From JAEMQF01 sp031396305 (lineage in GTDB: Bacteria > Pseudomonadota > Gammaproteobacteria > Burkholderiales > Burkholderiaceae_C): DNA of 16,021 bases. Of this stretch, positions 1 to 7,201 are shown piece by piece. The notes beneath the pieces are model-generated. The model was not told the origin of the DNA and did no database searches. It saw nothing but the letters and a program-made list of their open reading frames with translations. Each line of letters opens with the position of its first letter. The stretch's first letter is position 1. Both the position numbers and the translations under genes were made by a program. Location of the stretch: positions 1-16,021 of the forward strand of contig JANNKM010000273.1 of assembly GCA_031396305.1 (NCBI GenBank), given 5' to 3'.

Positions 1-773
1 TTGGCCACGTGGTAGTTCAGGTTGGCCTCGGCGCGCAACATGTCGCCGGGCTTGAAGTCGACGAACTTGTACGGGCCGGTGCCCACCGGCTTGACGTTGG
101 CCGGGTTCTCGCGCGACTTGGCGCCGATGAAGGGCTCGAACACGTGCTTCGGCAGGATCTGGCCCTGGCTGCCGACCAGCGCCTCGGCCCAGAACGGCGT
201 CGGCTTCGGGTAGACCACGCGCACGGTGTGCGAATCGATCTTCTCGACCTTGATGTCCTTGTAGGTCGCGACCAGGACGGTCGATGTCGCCGGGTCGCCC
301 GAATATTGCGCGGTGAAGACCACGTCGTCGGCAGTGAACGGCTTGCCGTCGTGCCAGGTTACGCCGCGCTTGAGCTTCCAGGTCACCGAGAGGCCATCGG
401 AGGCGACTCCGCCGTTCTGCCGGGTCGGGATTTCGGTCGCGAGCATCGGGATCAGGTTGCCCTCGGTGTCCCAGCCGGCCAGCGGCTCGTAGAAGATGCG
501 CGTCGCGTCCTGTTCCTTGGTGCCGCCGGCGAAGTGGGGGTTCAGGTGCACGGCGCCTTGCCACCAGATGAGCTTGAGCGTCCCACCGCCGCCGCGCTTG
601 GTCGGCTTGTAGGGAATCGGCGCCGGCGTTTGCGCCACGCCTTCATGCATCAACATCATGGAAGCCATCGGCGCCGTCAAGCCCAGGCCCACCATTGTCT
701 GGATGAAGCTGCGGCGCGGCAGGGCACCGCAGCGCACGTCTTCGATCAGGCTGCGCAATTCACGTTCTTGCAT
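1..773 (-). CDS. Peptide ABC transporter substrate-binding protein (partial, C-terminus beyond window)
   Basis: Only the first 257 codons are present; the frame is open to the window edge. The product resembles the periplasmic solute-binding protein of oligopeptide/dipeptide ABC importers (SBP_bac_5, DppA/OppA type), which delivers peptides to an inner-membrane permease. Seen in the sequence: an N-terminal twin-arginine motif PRRSFIQ (about residues 19-25) followed by a hydrophobic stretch, suggesting Tat export; then family-like segments LNPHFAGG, YEPLAGWD, TWHDGKPFTADDVVFT and PVGTGPYKF. The ATG at 773 is preceded by AAAGGAG at a normal distance (about 781-787). No permease or ATPase gene is visible here; they may lie beyond the left edge. 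The substrate cannot be told from the sequence: peptides, opines and glycosides are all handled by this family. Confidence 0.85.
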   Translation of the reverse strand, partial: MQERELRSLIEDVRCGALPRRSFIQTMVGLGLTAPMASMMLMHEGVAQTPAPIPYKPTKRGGGGTLKLIWWQGAVHLNPHFAGGTKEQDATRIFYEPLAGWDTEGNLIPMLATEIPTRQNGGVASDGLSVTWKLKRGVTWHDGKPFTADDVVFTAQYSGDPATSTVLVATYKDIKVEKIDSHTVRVVYPKPTPFWAEALVGSQGQILPKHVFEPFIGAKSRENPANVKPVGTGPYKFVDFKPGDMLRAEANLNYHVA

Positions 774-809
774 GGTCTTGCTCCTTTGGCCTCACAGGGG
801 GCATGGCGG

Positions 810-891
810 TGGCGAATCGTCAATGACGGCGCCGCAATTCCCGTGCCCGCGGCGCGCCGCAGCATCCTAGCCCCTGGCACCAGATTCGCCA
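810..891. repeat. 9-bp inverted repeat flanking a 12-bp palindrome upstream of the ABC binding protein gene
   Basis: TGGCGAATC at 810-818 is repeated inverted as GATTCGCCA at 883-891, and between them lies the perfect palindrome GCGGCGCGCCGC at 849-860. The arms sit in the 153-base gap between the wax ester synthase stop and the binding-protein start, where a promoter or operator would be expected. No clear -10/-35 pair was found, so a regulatory role is only a guess. GC-rich DNA produces short palindromes by chance. Confidence 0.3.
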
Positions 892-926
892 TCGGGGTCC
901 GCCCGGGGCCGGGGCAACCCGAGCGG

Positions 927-2357
927 CTACGCCGCTTCGCCCCATGGCAGCATCAACGTCACCATCATCAGTTTCTCGAATTCGGGCTCGAAGCGGTCGA
1001 TCACCGCCTGCGGGTCCGGGCAAAGTTTCTGATCGGTGATCAGGCCAAACTGCACCCCGCCGCCGTACGAGAGCACGCTCACGCCCACGCCAATGTCGCC
1101 CGACGCCGGCACCCAGAACATCGTCTGGCGCAGCGTCGCGCCGCACAGCTTGAGCGGCACCGCCGGGCCCGGCACGTTCGTCATCACGGCGGTGGCCTTC
1201 TTCGCGAACAGGCCCAGGATCGCGTCTTGCACGGGTTTGATCGTCAGCCCCGCGACCGCGAGCACGGCGAACGCGAGCAGTGGCTGGTAACTGCCCTTGA
1301 GTTGATTCATGCGCGCGCGCACGGCGTAAACACGTTCGATGGGATTGCCGATGCCGATCGGCAGCACCAGCGGCGCCAGGCCGAAACGATTTCCCAGTTG
1401 CCAGGCCTGGTCGAGCGGGCGCAGGTTCACCGGCACCATGGCGCGGATTTCCTGGCCGTCGGGCTTGTCGCCCTTGTCACGCAGATAGTGGCCGATGGCC
1501 CCGGCCACGCACGCGAGCAGCACATCGTTCACGGAACAGCCGAGTGCCTTGCCGATCGCTTTGACGGCGGGCAGCGGAATTGGCTCGCCCCAGGCGACGA
1601 GCTTCTTGCCGGCCGGCTTGCCCTTGAGCCGGGTCGGTGAGTCGTCGGGCATCATCGCCAAGGCCGCGACATCGCGCAGCGCCTGCATCCCGGTATGCAT
1701 CAGGTCGAGCGAGCCGCGCTCGGGATCGGACAGCGCCGAGAGCGACTTGGCCACGCCCTGGCCGGTGATGCCGAGCGCCTTGACGGTCATGTCGGTGAGC
1801 GGCCCGAGCACCGTATCGGCGAGCCAGTCTGCCTCGCCATCGGACTCGGTGCGCCGCCTGGCGCGAGCGGGCCGGCGCGGCGGGTCGTTACCGCCGTCGG
1901 TGATCGACAGCATCACCGAGACCAGCGCAATGCCGTCGCCGATGCAGTGGTGGATGCGTGCCACCATGGCGCTGCCGCCTTCATATTTTTCGATCAGGTG
2001 AAACTGCCACAGCGGGTGCGCCGGGTCGAGCGCCGTATTCGCCAGTTCACCAGCGCGCCGCTGCAGCGCCGAGCGTTCGCTTTCACCGCGTTTGCGCGCC
2101 AGGGTCTCGCGCAGCACGTGGCGCCCGATGTCGAATTCGGTGTCTTCGACCCAGCTCGGCCCGAACGTGTCTTGCACCACTTTCTGGCGAAAGCGGTCGT
2201 ACTTCAGCAGCTTGTCAACCACACGTTCGCACAGCACGTCGTAAGGCACGGCCGGTTCGAGCAACCAGATGCCGACAATCATCATCAGGTTGACGTCGTT
2301 GTCCATGCGCAGCCACGCGGTATCCACGCGCGACATGCGTTCAGCTGAAAGGGGCAT
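927..2357 (-). CDS. Wax ester synthase / acyl-CoA:diacylglycerol acyltransferase (WS/DGAT)
   Basis: This 476-residue protein is a bacterial WS/DGAT, which condenses acyl-CoA with a fatty alcohol or diacylglycerol to give wax esters or triacylglycerol for storage at the inner membrane. Seen directly: the catalytic HHxxxDG motif as HHCIGDG (residues 136-142, second His being the general base in the family), the preceding DPAHPLW segment (111-117), and the C-terminal family signatures MTNVPGP and SYGGGVQFGLITD. The length matches the family (about 450-500). The ATG at 2357 has AGGAG about 8 bases upstream. It is divergent from the acyl-CoA-binding protein gene at 2554, a partner that could supply its substrate. 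The true product (wax or TAG) cannot be decided from sequence, and some paralogues have little activity. Confidence 0.92.
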   Translation of the reverse strand: MPLSAERMSRVDTAWLRMDNDVNLMMIVGIWLLEPAVPYDVLCERVVDKLLKYDRFRQKVVQDTFGPSWVEDTEFDIGRHVLRETLARKRGESERSALQRRAGELANTALDPAHPLWQFHLIEKYEGGSAMVARIHHCIGDGIALVSVMLSITDGGNDPPRRPARARRRTESDGEADWLADTVLGPLTDMTVKALGITGQGVAKSLSALSDPERGSLDLMHTGMQALRDVAALAMMPDDSPTRLKGKPAGKKLVAWGEPIPLPAVKAIGKALGCSVNDVLLACVAGAIGHYLRDKGDKPDGQEIRAMVPVNLRPLDQAWQLGNRFGLAPLVLPIGIGNPIERVYAVRARMNQLKGSYQPLLAFAVLAVAGLTIKPVQDAILGLFAKKATAVMTNVPGPAVPLKLCGATLRQTMFWVPASGDIGVGVSVLSYGGGVQFGLITDQKLCPDPQAVIDRFEPEFEKLMMVTLMLPWGEAA

Positions 2358-2383
2358 TCGGGTTCTCCTGGGGCGTGCGTGCC

Positions 2384-2468
2384 GGGGCCCGCTTGAACAA
2401 ATGTGGCTCTGCCACTTTGTTCAATCCCCACGGGGGACGGGCGCCGCAAGGCGGCGTCCTTGGGGCCC
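2384..2468. repeat. Composite palindromic element in the divergent WS/DGAT–ACBP gap
   Basis: Two consecutive inverted repeats fill this stretch. The first is TTGAACAAATGTGGC (2393-2407), loop TCT, then GCCACTTTGTTCAA (2411-2424), a 14-bp stem with one extra A. The second is an imperfect hairpin at 2426-2466 with outer arms CCCCA/TGGGG and inner arms GGACG…CCGC / GCGG…CGTCC around an AAG loop. GGGGCCC occurs on both sides (2384-2390 and 2462-2468), framing the whole. Possible readings are a dispersed REP-like intergenic repeat, an operator for the two divergent genes, or a transcript-stabilising structure. There is no T-tract making it a simple terminator. Confidence 0.6.
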
Positions 2469-2489
2469 TCACAAGATGCTGGGTAACAT
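2460..2489 (+). promoter_or_regulatory. Weak candidate promoter for the ACBP gene
   Basis: TTGGGG (2460-2465) and TAACAT (2484-2489) are separated by 18 bases, resembling a poor sigma70 promoter 65 bases before the ACBP start. Match quality is low (3/6 and 4/6), and the -35 overlaps the palindromic element. Confidence 0.2.
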
Positions 2490-2553
2490 CGACGCCGTCA
2501 ATGCCCGCAAGTACCTACAGCCCAGCCCTGGGCTTCACCCACGGAGAGTGAAC

Positions 2554-2808
2554 ATGGCCGACATCAAAACCCAATTCAACCAGGCGGTGGCGGATTCCAA
2601 GAGTCTGCCCGAGAAGCCCGACAACCAGACCCTGTTGAAGATCTATGCCTTGTACAAGCAGGCGACGGGCGGCGACGTGGACGGCAAGCGCCCCGGCTTC
2701 ACCGACATGGTGGGACGTGCCAAATGGGATGCGTGGAACGAACTGAAGGGCACCGACAAGGCGGCGGCGATGCAGGACTACGTTGACCTGATCGAGTCGT
2801 TGAAGTAA
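2554..2808 (+). CDS. Acyl-CoA-binding protein (ACBP)
   Basis: A complete 84-residue ACBP: a small cytosolic four-helix protein that binds long-chain acyl-CoA with high affinity and carries or buffers it. Seen directly: the family core YALYKQATGGD (residues 31-41), KRPGF (45-49), and KWDAWNELKG (57-66). The residues known to contact acyl-CoA in animal ACBP (Tyr, Lys, Lys, Tyr) appear to be conserved as Y31, K35, K57 and Y76. The frame is open further upstream, but the ATG at 2554 is preferred because GGAGAG lies just upstream (2543-2548) and the ACBP fold begins here. It is divergent from the WS/DGAT gene, so a role in feeding acyl-CoA to storage-lipid synthesis is a reasonable inference. ACBP is common in eukaryotes and patchy in bacteria. 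Confidence 0.95.
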   Translation: MADIKTQFNQAVADSKSLPEKPDNQTLLKIYALYKQATGGDVDGKRPGFTDMVGRAKWDAWNELKGTDKAAAMQDYVDLIESLK

Positions 2809-2917
2809 CCGCCGCGCGGGCTCGCCGCGACGAGGCTGCCTGGGCGCGCAGAACATTTCTTCGTCCAGGGGCCGCTGCGGGGCTTCCATCTGCCGATTCT
2901 TCTGAAACAATCGGGGG

Positions 2918-4057
2918 ATGGATATGTCAGACCCCCACGGCAGTTCGGTCGCAGCGCCGCAACTGCCGGGCGAGGCAAGCGCCGGTGGTACGGCGCAACA
3001 GTGGCTCGCCCTGGTCGGCGAGTTCGGCGCCGACGTCGCCGGCCCGCTGACAGCGGCGCTGGAACGCATCGATTCACTCATCGGCAGCGGGCGCATCCGG
3101 CGCGCCGACCTGAAGGCACTGCGCGACGAGGTTCACCAGGCACGCCAAGCCGGCATGCTGGGGCAGCAGCTGGCGATCGTCGCTTCGGGTGCGGTGCAGG
3201 CGTCCGCGGAACGGCTGGTGCTCGACGAAACGGTGCAAAGCGTCCTGAGCCAGCGTGCAAGCGACGTGCCGAATCGGTCGATCAGCGTCGAGGCGGCGAC
3301 GCAGAAGGCCGAAGTCATGGCCGATCCCGCGCTGATGTTCTGCCTTCTCAACGCGTTGTTCGAGTGGGCACTTGGAAATTCCGCGGGGCACTGCAGCTTC
3401 AAGACCGCGGCAGGCGCCGCCGTCGGCAGCCTGCAGCTCGAATGCCGTTTCGAGCCGCGCGCCAGCGAAGCGTTGACGATCGACCTGGAAGAAGCGTTTC
3501 GCCCGCCGCGCCTGAACGCGCTGGCCTGGCGCATCCTGGAGCAGACCGCGCTGGCCATGGGCGTGAGCATGCATGTTCAGGACGACGCATCCTGGGTAGT
3601 GCTGACTCTGCAGTTCTTGCGTGCGGCGCAGGAACCGTCGTCCGGCGTTGCCACGCCTGCAGGCGGCGCGGCGCGCCAATCACGCAGCCTGGCCGGAAGC
3701 CAGGTGCTGGTGATTTCATCGCGGCGCGAAGTGCGGGTGCAGGTTCGCGATGCGCTGCGCAACATGGGCATGATGATCGACTTCGTCAGTTCCGTGAGCG
3801 AGGCGTCGGAGTTCTGCCAGGGCGGCCCACCCGACGCCGTGATCATCGAGGCAATCCAGCGCGGCGAGCGCTTCACGAAGTTCCGCGAGGAAGTTCGCAA
3901 CGCTGCGCCGCACTCGGCATTTGTCGAAATCGTCGAGCAGGGCCGCACGTTCGAGAAGTCGGGTTCGGGTGCGGCGGACCTCGGCCGCGTGGGCCGCGAC
4001 GTCATCGACACGGCCCTGCCGGCCGCGCTGCTGCACGAGTTGACGCAGGCGCATTAG
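2918..4057 (+). CDS. Degenerate hybrid histidine kinase-like protein (pseudokinase plus pseudo-receiver), function unknown
   Basis: I do not recognise a named family. The 379-residue protein has no signal peptide or membrane segment. Residues 34-110 resemble a DHp dimerisation domain, but where an H-box would carry the phospho-accepting His (HDLRTPLTA-like), this one reads ADVAGPLTA with Ala at 38. Residues 136-235 resemble a GHKL ATPase fold: LLNALFEWAL (143-152) sits at the N-box without its Asn, no DxGxG G1 box is visible, and LNALAWRILEQ (199-209) parallels the G2 helix without glycines. Residues 262-345 resemble a receiver: the acidic pair after strand 1 is replaced (LVISSRR), and the phospho-Asp position is Glu (DAVIIEA, E311). 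A second ATG at 2924 is an equally good start, because GGGGG (2913-2917) is better spaced for it. The gene stands alone between ACBP and a converging ATP-grasp gene. Confidence 0.7.
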   Translation: MDMSDPHGSSVAAPQLPGEASAGGTAQQWLALVGEFGADVAGPLTAALERIDSLIGSGRIRRADLKALRDEVHQARQAGMLGQQLAIVASGAVQASAERLVLDETVQSVLSQRASDVPNRSISVEAATQKAEVMADPALMFCLLNALFEWALGNSAGHCSFKTAAGAAVGSLQLECRFEPRASEALTIDLEEAFRPPRLNALAWRILEQTALAMGVSMHVQDDASWVVLTLQFLRAAQEPSSGVATPAGGAARQSRSLAGSQVLVISSRREVRVQVRDALRNMGMMIDFVSSVSEASEFCQGGPPDAVIIEAIQRGERFTKFREEVRNAAPHSAFVEIVEQGRTFEKSGSGAADLGRVGRDVIDTALPAALLHELTQAH

Positions 4058-4114
4058 CCAAGGGCAACGCTGACCAAGTCCCTCGCGGCGCGCGTGCGCG
4101 CGTCGGGCCGCCGA

Positions 4115-5503
4115 TCAATACGGCGCAGGCCAGCCGAAGCGCTGGCAAATTCTCTCGTAGCGCTGACGCAGATCGACCTCGTCCACGCCGGGCATGTTCA
4201 ACACGGCCCAGCGGTGTGAGCCGAGCCACTTCAGGTCGCGTTGCAGCGAGCCGCCATTTTTCGGGTAGAGCTCCAGGCGAGCTTGGGGGTATTCGCGGGC
4301 CAGCCAGGCCAGGTCTTCAGTCGTCGGCAGGCGCGGGCACGAGGTTCCGTCAAAGCTGCGCCACACAAAACTCGCCGCCGCGCCGAATCGCGGCACGTGG
4401 CGCACCGGCATCGGGCGGTTCAGCGCCATTGCGAACCCCAGTTCGTAGGTATCGATTCCAAGTACCCAGTCGTAGAACTGCGCGAGCTGCGCCGCCAGGC
4501 GCGGGTTGATCTCGATCAGCTTGAGCGCACCGGTTTGCGGGTGGATGAAGAACTCGAGGTTGAACAGGCCATGGTCCAGGCCATATCCGCGCACGACGCG
4601 CTCGGTGGCAACGCGCACGCGCTCATTCAGCAGCGCGTCGCCCTGGCCGGGAAACATGAAGCGCTGGAACGAATTCGTTCCCGGGTACATCACCTCGTCG
4701 GCAATGCCCAGCAGACGCACTGCGCCTTCATGGACGTAGCCGTCGACGTTGATCTGCCGGCCCTCGAGGACCTCTTCGACGATGAGTTTGCGCGCGTCGA
4801 TGCGCAGCTTCGGGAAACGCCGCAGCGCCTGGTTGTGCGGCTCGATCAGGCGCTTGATGACGTGCTTTTCCCAGGGCTTGAAGCGCAAGTGTTCGATCAA
4901 CTCCTGCGGGCTGTCGCAGCGTCTGGCGAGCACCGAGAACGTGGCCTTGACCGGCTTGACGAACAGGGGATAGTGCAGGCCCGCGGCCTGCTCGGGCGTG
5001 ATCGTGTACGGGATCAATTCGAACTCGGGGCACAGGTCTGGCGCGAATTCGCGCAGTCGCAACCGCGCCTCGTATTTGTGCTGCGAGCACAGCAGCACTT
5101 CCGGGTCGGCGCCGGGCAGGCCCAGCCGCCTGGCGACCAAAGCCGCGGCGAGCGCGCCGAATTGTTCGTTCGAACTGAACACCGCGTCGATGCGGCCGCG
5201 ATAGCGCGACACCATGGAGTCCACGAAATTCCAGACGTTGAACCACATCAGCCGCGCATTGCTCGGAAAGCTGAAGAGGTCGAAGCCGTGCTCGTGGAAT
5301 TGGTAGCGCCCGCTGCGCTCGTAGTGTGGGAGCAGCCGGCCGTCCCAGTCTGCGCCAAACAGTACGAGCACGCGCGCGGGGTGCGTGACGACCGCCGCGG
5401 CGGCACCTGCCGCGAATGGGCCGGGCGGGTGGAACGGGCCCGCCGGGTTGGCCGTGAAATGCTCGGCCAGTGCAGCCATGGGAAGCGGATGGTTGAAGCT
5501 CAT
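4115..5503 (-). CDS. ATP-grasp domain carboxylate–amine/thiol ligase, substrate unknown
   Basis: A 462-residue ATP-grasp enzyme; this superfamily activates a carboxylate as acyl phosphate and joins it to an amine, thiol or other nucleophile. Seen: LFVKPVKATFS (180-190, ATP-binding Lys in the KP motif), VEEVLEGRQINVDGY (242-256), and the metal/ATP-binding segments FNLEFF (314-319) and LIEINPRLAAQ (329-339), the EINPR form also found in biotin carboxylase and carbamoyl-phosphate synthase. Residues 1-110 would be the pre-ATP-grasp region and about 365-462 a C-terminal domain I do not recognise. Neither the ATG at 5503 nor an ATG eight codons inside has an obvious Shine-Dalgarno, so the start is uncertain. 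It ends 57 bases from the converging kinase-like gene. No biosynthetic partner genes flank it that would reveal a substrate. Confidence 0.8.
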   Translation of the reverse strand: MSFNHPLPMAALAEHFTANPAGPFHPPGPFAAGAAAAVVTHPARVLVLFGADWDGRLLPHYERSGRYQFHEHGFDLFSFPSNARLMWFNVWNFVDSMVSRYRGRIDAVFSSNEQFGALAAALVARRLGLPGADPEVLLCSQHKYEARLRLREFAPDLCPEFELIPYTITPEQAAGLHYPLFVKPVKATFSVLARRCDSPQELIEHLRFKPWEKHVIKRLIEPHNQALRRFPKLRIDARKLIVEEVLEGRQINVDGYVHEGAVRLLGIADEVMYPGTNSFQRFMFPGQGDALLNERVRVATERVVRGYGLDHGLFNLEFFIHPQTGALKLIEINPRLAAQLAQFYDWVLGIDTYELGFAMALNRPMPVRHVPRFGAAASFVWRSFDGTSCPRLPTTEDLAWLAREYPQARLELYPKNGGSLQRDLKWLGSHRWAVLNMPGVDEVDLRQRYERICQRFGWPAPY

Positions 5504-5549
5504 CGGTGGATGGCGCCGGCTGTGGGTTGTCGAACGCGGTACGACGCGA

Positions 5550-6248
5550 TCAATTGTTCGGACTCATCGCGCCAAACACCTTCTTCAAGAGGGCCACTCC
5601 GGTTGCGGCCGGGTCGTGGCGAATCTTGCGCTCCTCCTCACCGATCATCAGGTACAGACCGTCGAGCGCCTTGGCGGTCACGTACTCCTGAATGTTGGCG
5701 TCACGTGCATCGAGCATGCCCAGACTGGCCGCCTTGGACGCCACCTTGTTGTACTTCGCCGCCAGCGACACTCTTTGCGTGGCCTGCGTGACGATGGGCA
5801 AGAACTCTTGTGCCAGCGGTGCGCGGGTCTTCTGCGCAAAGAATGTCGTCACCGAATTCGCGCCACCGGTGATGATTTGCTGCGCGTCTTGAACGCTTAC
5901 GCCCTTGATCGCCGAGATCAACAGCCCGCGCGCCTTGGGAACCGCCGCTTCGGCGGCGCGATTCATCGCGGTCACCAGATCGTCGACGCGCCGTTGCTGA
6001 CCGATCGCCGCCATCCACTTGGCGATGTCGTTCAGATGCCCCGGCAGCGCGATCCGAACTTTCGGATTGCCCAGGAACCCGTCAACTCGCGAGAGCAAGT
6101 CGACCGCGGCGTTCGCGCCACGCTCCAGCGTGATACGCAGCGCACCCGCCGCGTCGCCCTGCGTCAGCAAACCCGCGTGCGATGGCTCAGCGAACAGCCA
6201 CATCCAGGGCGCGCACGCGAATTGCAGATTCAGAACACGACGCCGCAT
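5550..6248 (-). CDS. DUF4197 domain-containing exported protein
   Basis: A 232-residue protein matching DUF4197, a family of periplasmic proteins of unknown function found in many Proteobacteria and Bacteroidetes. The N-terminus (Arg-rich start, hydrophobic core, then EPSHA|G near residue 25) looks like a Sec signal peptide cleaved after SHA. The mature part is largely helical, with family-like segments IALPGHL, ISAIKGVSVQDAQQIITGG (helical repeat) and YVTAKALDGLYLMIGEEE near the C-terminus. The frame is open well upstream, but the ATG at 6248 is chosen because AGGGAG lies four bases before it and it begins the signal peptide. It is 119 bases downstream of the DMT transporter and 46 bases upstream of the ATP-grasp gene, all on the minus strand. 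No function is inferred. Confidence 0.88.
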   Translation of the reverse strand: MRRRVLNLQFACAPWMWLFAEPSHAGLLTQGDAAGALRITLERGANAAVDLLSRVDGFLGNPKVRIALPGHLNDIAKWMAAIGQQRRVDDLVTAMNRAAEAAVPKARGLLISAIKGVSVQDAQQIITGGANSVTTFFAQKTRAPLAQEFLPIVTQATQRVSLAAKYNKVASKAASLGMLDARDANIQEYVTAKALDGLYLMIGEEERKIRHDPAATGVALLKKVFGAMSPNN

Positions 6249-6318
6249 GAAACTCCCTGCTTGCTTGTAGCGCTGTCGACTGGGGCAGCGCATTGTGGGG
6301 TATACGCTCGGCACTGTC

Positions 6319-6352
6319 GCAAATTCCCCGGGCTGGCGAGCGTCGAATTTGC
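6319..6352. repeat. 8-bp inverted repeat between the DMT transporter and DUF4197 genes
   Basis: GCAAATTC (6319-6326) and GAATTTGC (6345-6352) form perfect arms around an 18-base GC-rich spacer in the 119-base gap. It could close the long upstream operon as a stem without a T-tract, or act as an operator for the DUF4197 gene. Neither is shown. Confidence 0.3.
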
Positions 6353-6367
6353 CACACAACGCAACAC

Positions 6368-7201
6368 TCATCGGACCGCAAGCCCGACCCCCGCGGCGCC
6401 GACGATCAGCATGGCGGCCAGGCCGATCGCGGCAGTCAGTGGCCGTCCGCTCGTGACAACAAGCAGCAGCGTCGAGGCCAGGGGCGTGAGGTAACTCAAC
6501 ACGCCGATGCGCCGCGGGTCGCCGCGCTTGAGTGCCGCATCCCACAAGAAAAATGCGGCGCCCAGCGGGCCCAACCCGAGCAGCACCAACAAGACCCCAT
6601 CGCGCGCCGTGAGACTGACTGGGGTTTCGAGCCACACATGGCACAGCAGCGACAACACGCCCGAGACCAGGCCAAACAGGCCGATCGCCGCGGTGGGGAA
6701 ATGCGCCACCCGTTTCGTGAGCAGAGAATAGCTCGCCCACACCCAGGCCGACGCCAACGCCGCCAGATAGCCCCACGGGAATTCTCCGCTCGTGGCGTCG
6801 GCGGCGCCCCGATCGGCACCGATCGCCAGCGCGGCGCCGGCAAAACCCACCGCTGCCGCGCCGACGTGGACGAGGCTGAACCGCAGCTCACGCAGGAACA
6901 GCGGTGCGAGCACGACGATGAACAGCGGCCACAGGTAGTTCACCAGGTTCGCCGTGACCGGTGGCGCGTGGCGCAATGCGATGAACAGCAGGAAGTGAAA
7001 GCCGAACAGGCCATAGACGCCGAGCAGCAGCGTGCCGCGCGGCACGCGCCATTGGCGAAACAGCGGCCACGCCGGCACGCTGCCGATCAGCAGCCCGAGA
7101 CCTGTCAACAGAAACGGCGGCACATGCGACAGCATCAGGCCCAGGGTGGCGAGCAGCGACCACAGCGCGATGGCGCCGAGCGCGAGCAGTGTCGATTTCA
7201 A
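6368..7201 (-). CDS. DMT/EamA-family transporter (YddG-like)
   Basis: A 277-residue membrane protein of the drug/metabolite transporter superfamily, with about ten hydrophobic helices in two EamA repeats (roughly 1-130 and 143-277). The segment VTANLVNYLWPLF (about 82-94) resembles the conserved VNYLWP stretch of YddG-type aromatic amino acid exporters, so export of amino acids or related metabolites from the cytoplasm is plausible but unproven. The second repeat carries WASYSLLTKR, also typical of the family. The start ATG overlaps the lipA stop as ATGA, so it is almost certainly translated from the same message. It is the last gene of the long minus-strand block. Its substrate cannot be set from sequence. 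Confidence 0.85.
   Translation of the reverse strand: MKSTLLALGAIALWSLLATLGLMLSHVPPFLLTGLGLLIGSVPAWPLFRQWRVPRGTLLLGVYGLFGFHFLLFIALRHAPPVTANLVNYLWPLFIVVLAPLFLRELRFSLVHVGAAAVGFAGAALAIGADRGAADATSGEFPWGYLAALASAWVWASYSLLTKRVAHFPTAAIGLFGLVSGVLSLLCHVWLETPVSLTARDGVLLVLLGLGPLGAAFFLWDAALKRGDPRRIGVLSYLTPLASTLLLVVTSGRPLTAAIGLAAMLIVGAAGVGLAVR

Noticed and set aside
9..1640. Long plus-strand open frame (543 codons) antisense to the binding-protein and wax synthase genes
   Set aside because: Opposite frames stay open in GC-rich genes. Its product is Arg/His-rich with no recognisable domain, and the minus strand encodes clear families.
4058..4114. GC-rich inverted repeat between the converging kinase-like and ATP-grasp genes as a bidirectional terminator
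   Set aside because: Alternating GCGC runs pair with anything, and there is no T-tract on either strand.
3001..4509. 502-codon plus-strand frame overlapping the kinase-like gene
   Set aside because: Very Arg/Ala/Gly-rich product characteristic of a shifted GC-rich frame. The overlapping 2918-4057 frame has recognisable domain architecture.
4241..5791. 516-codon plus-strand open frame
   Set aside because: Shadow of the ATP-grasp gene; composition is typical of a complementary-frame artefact.
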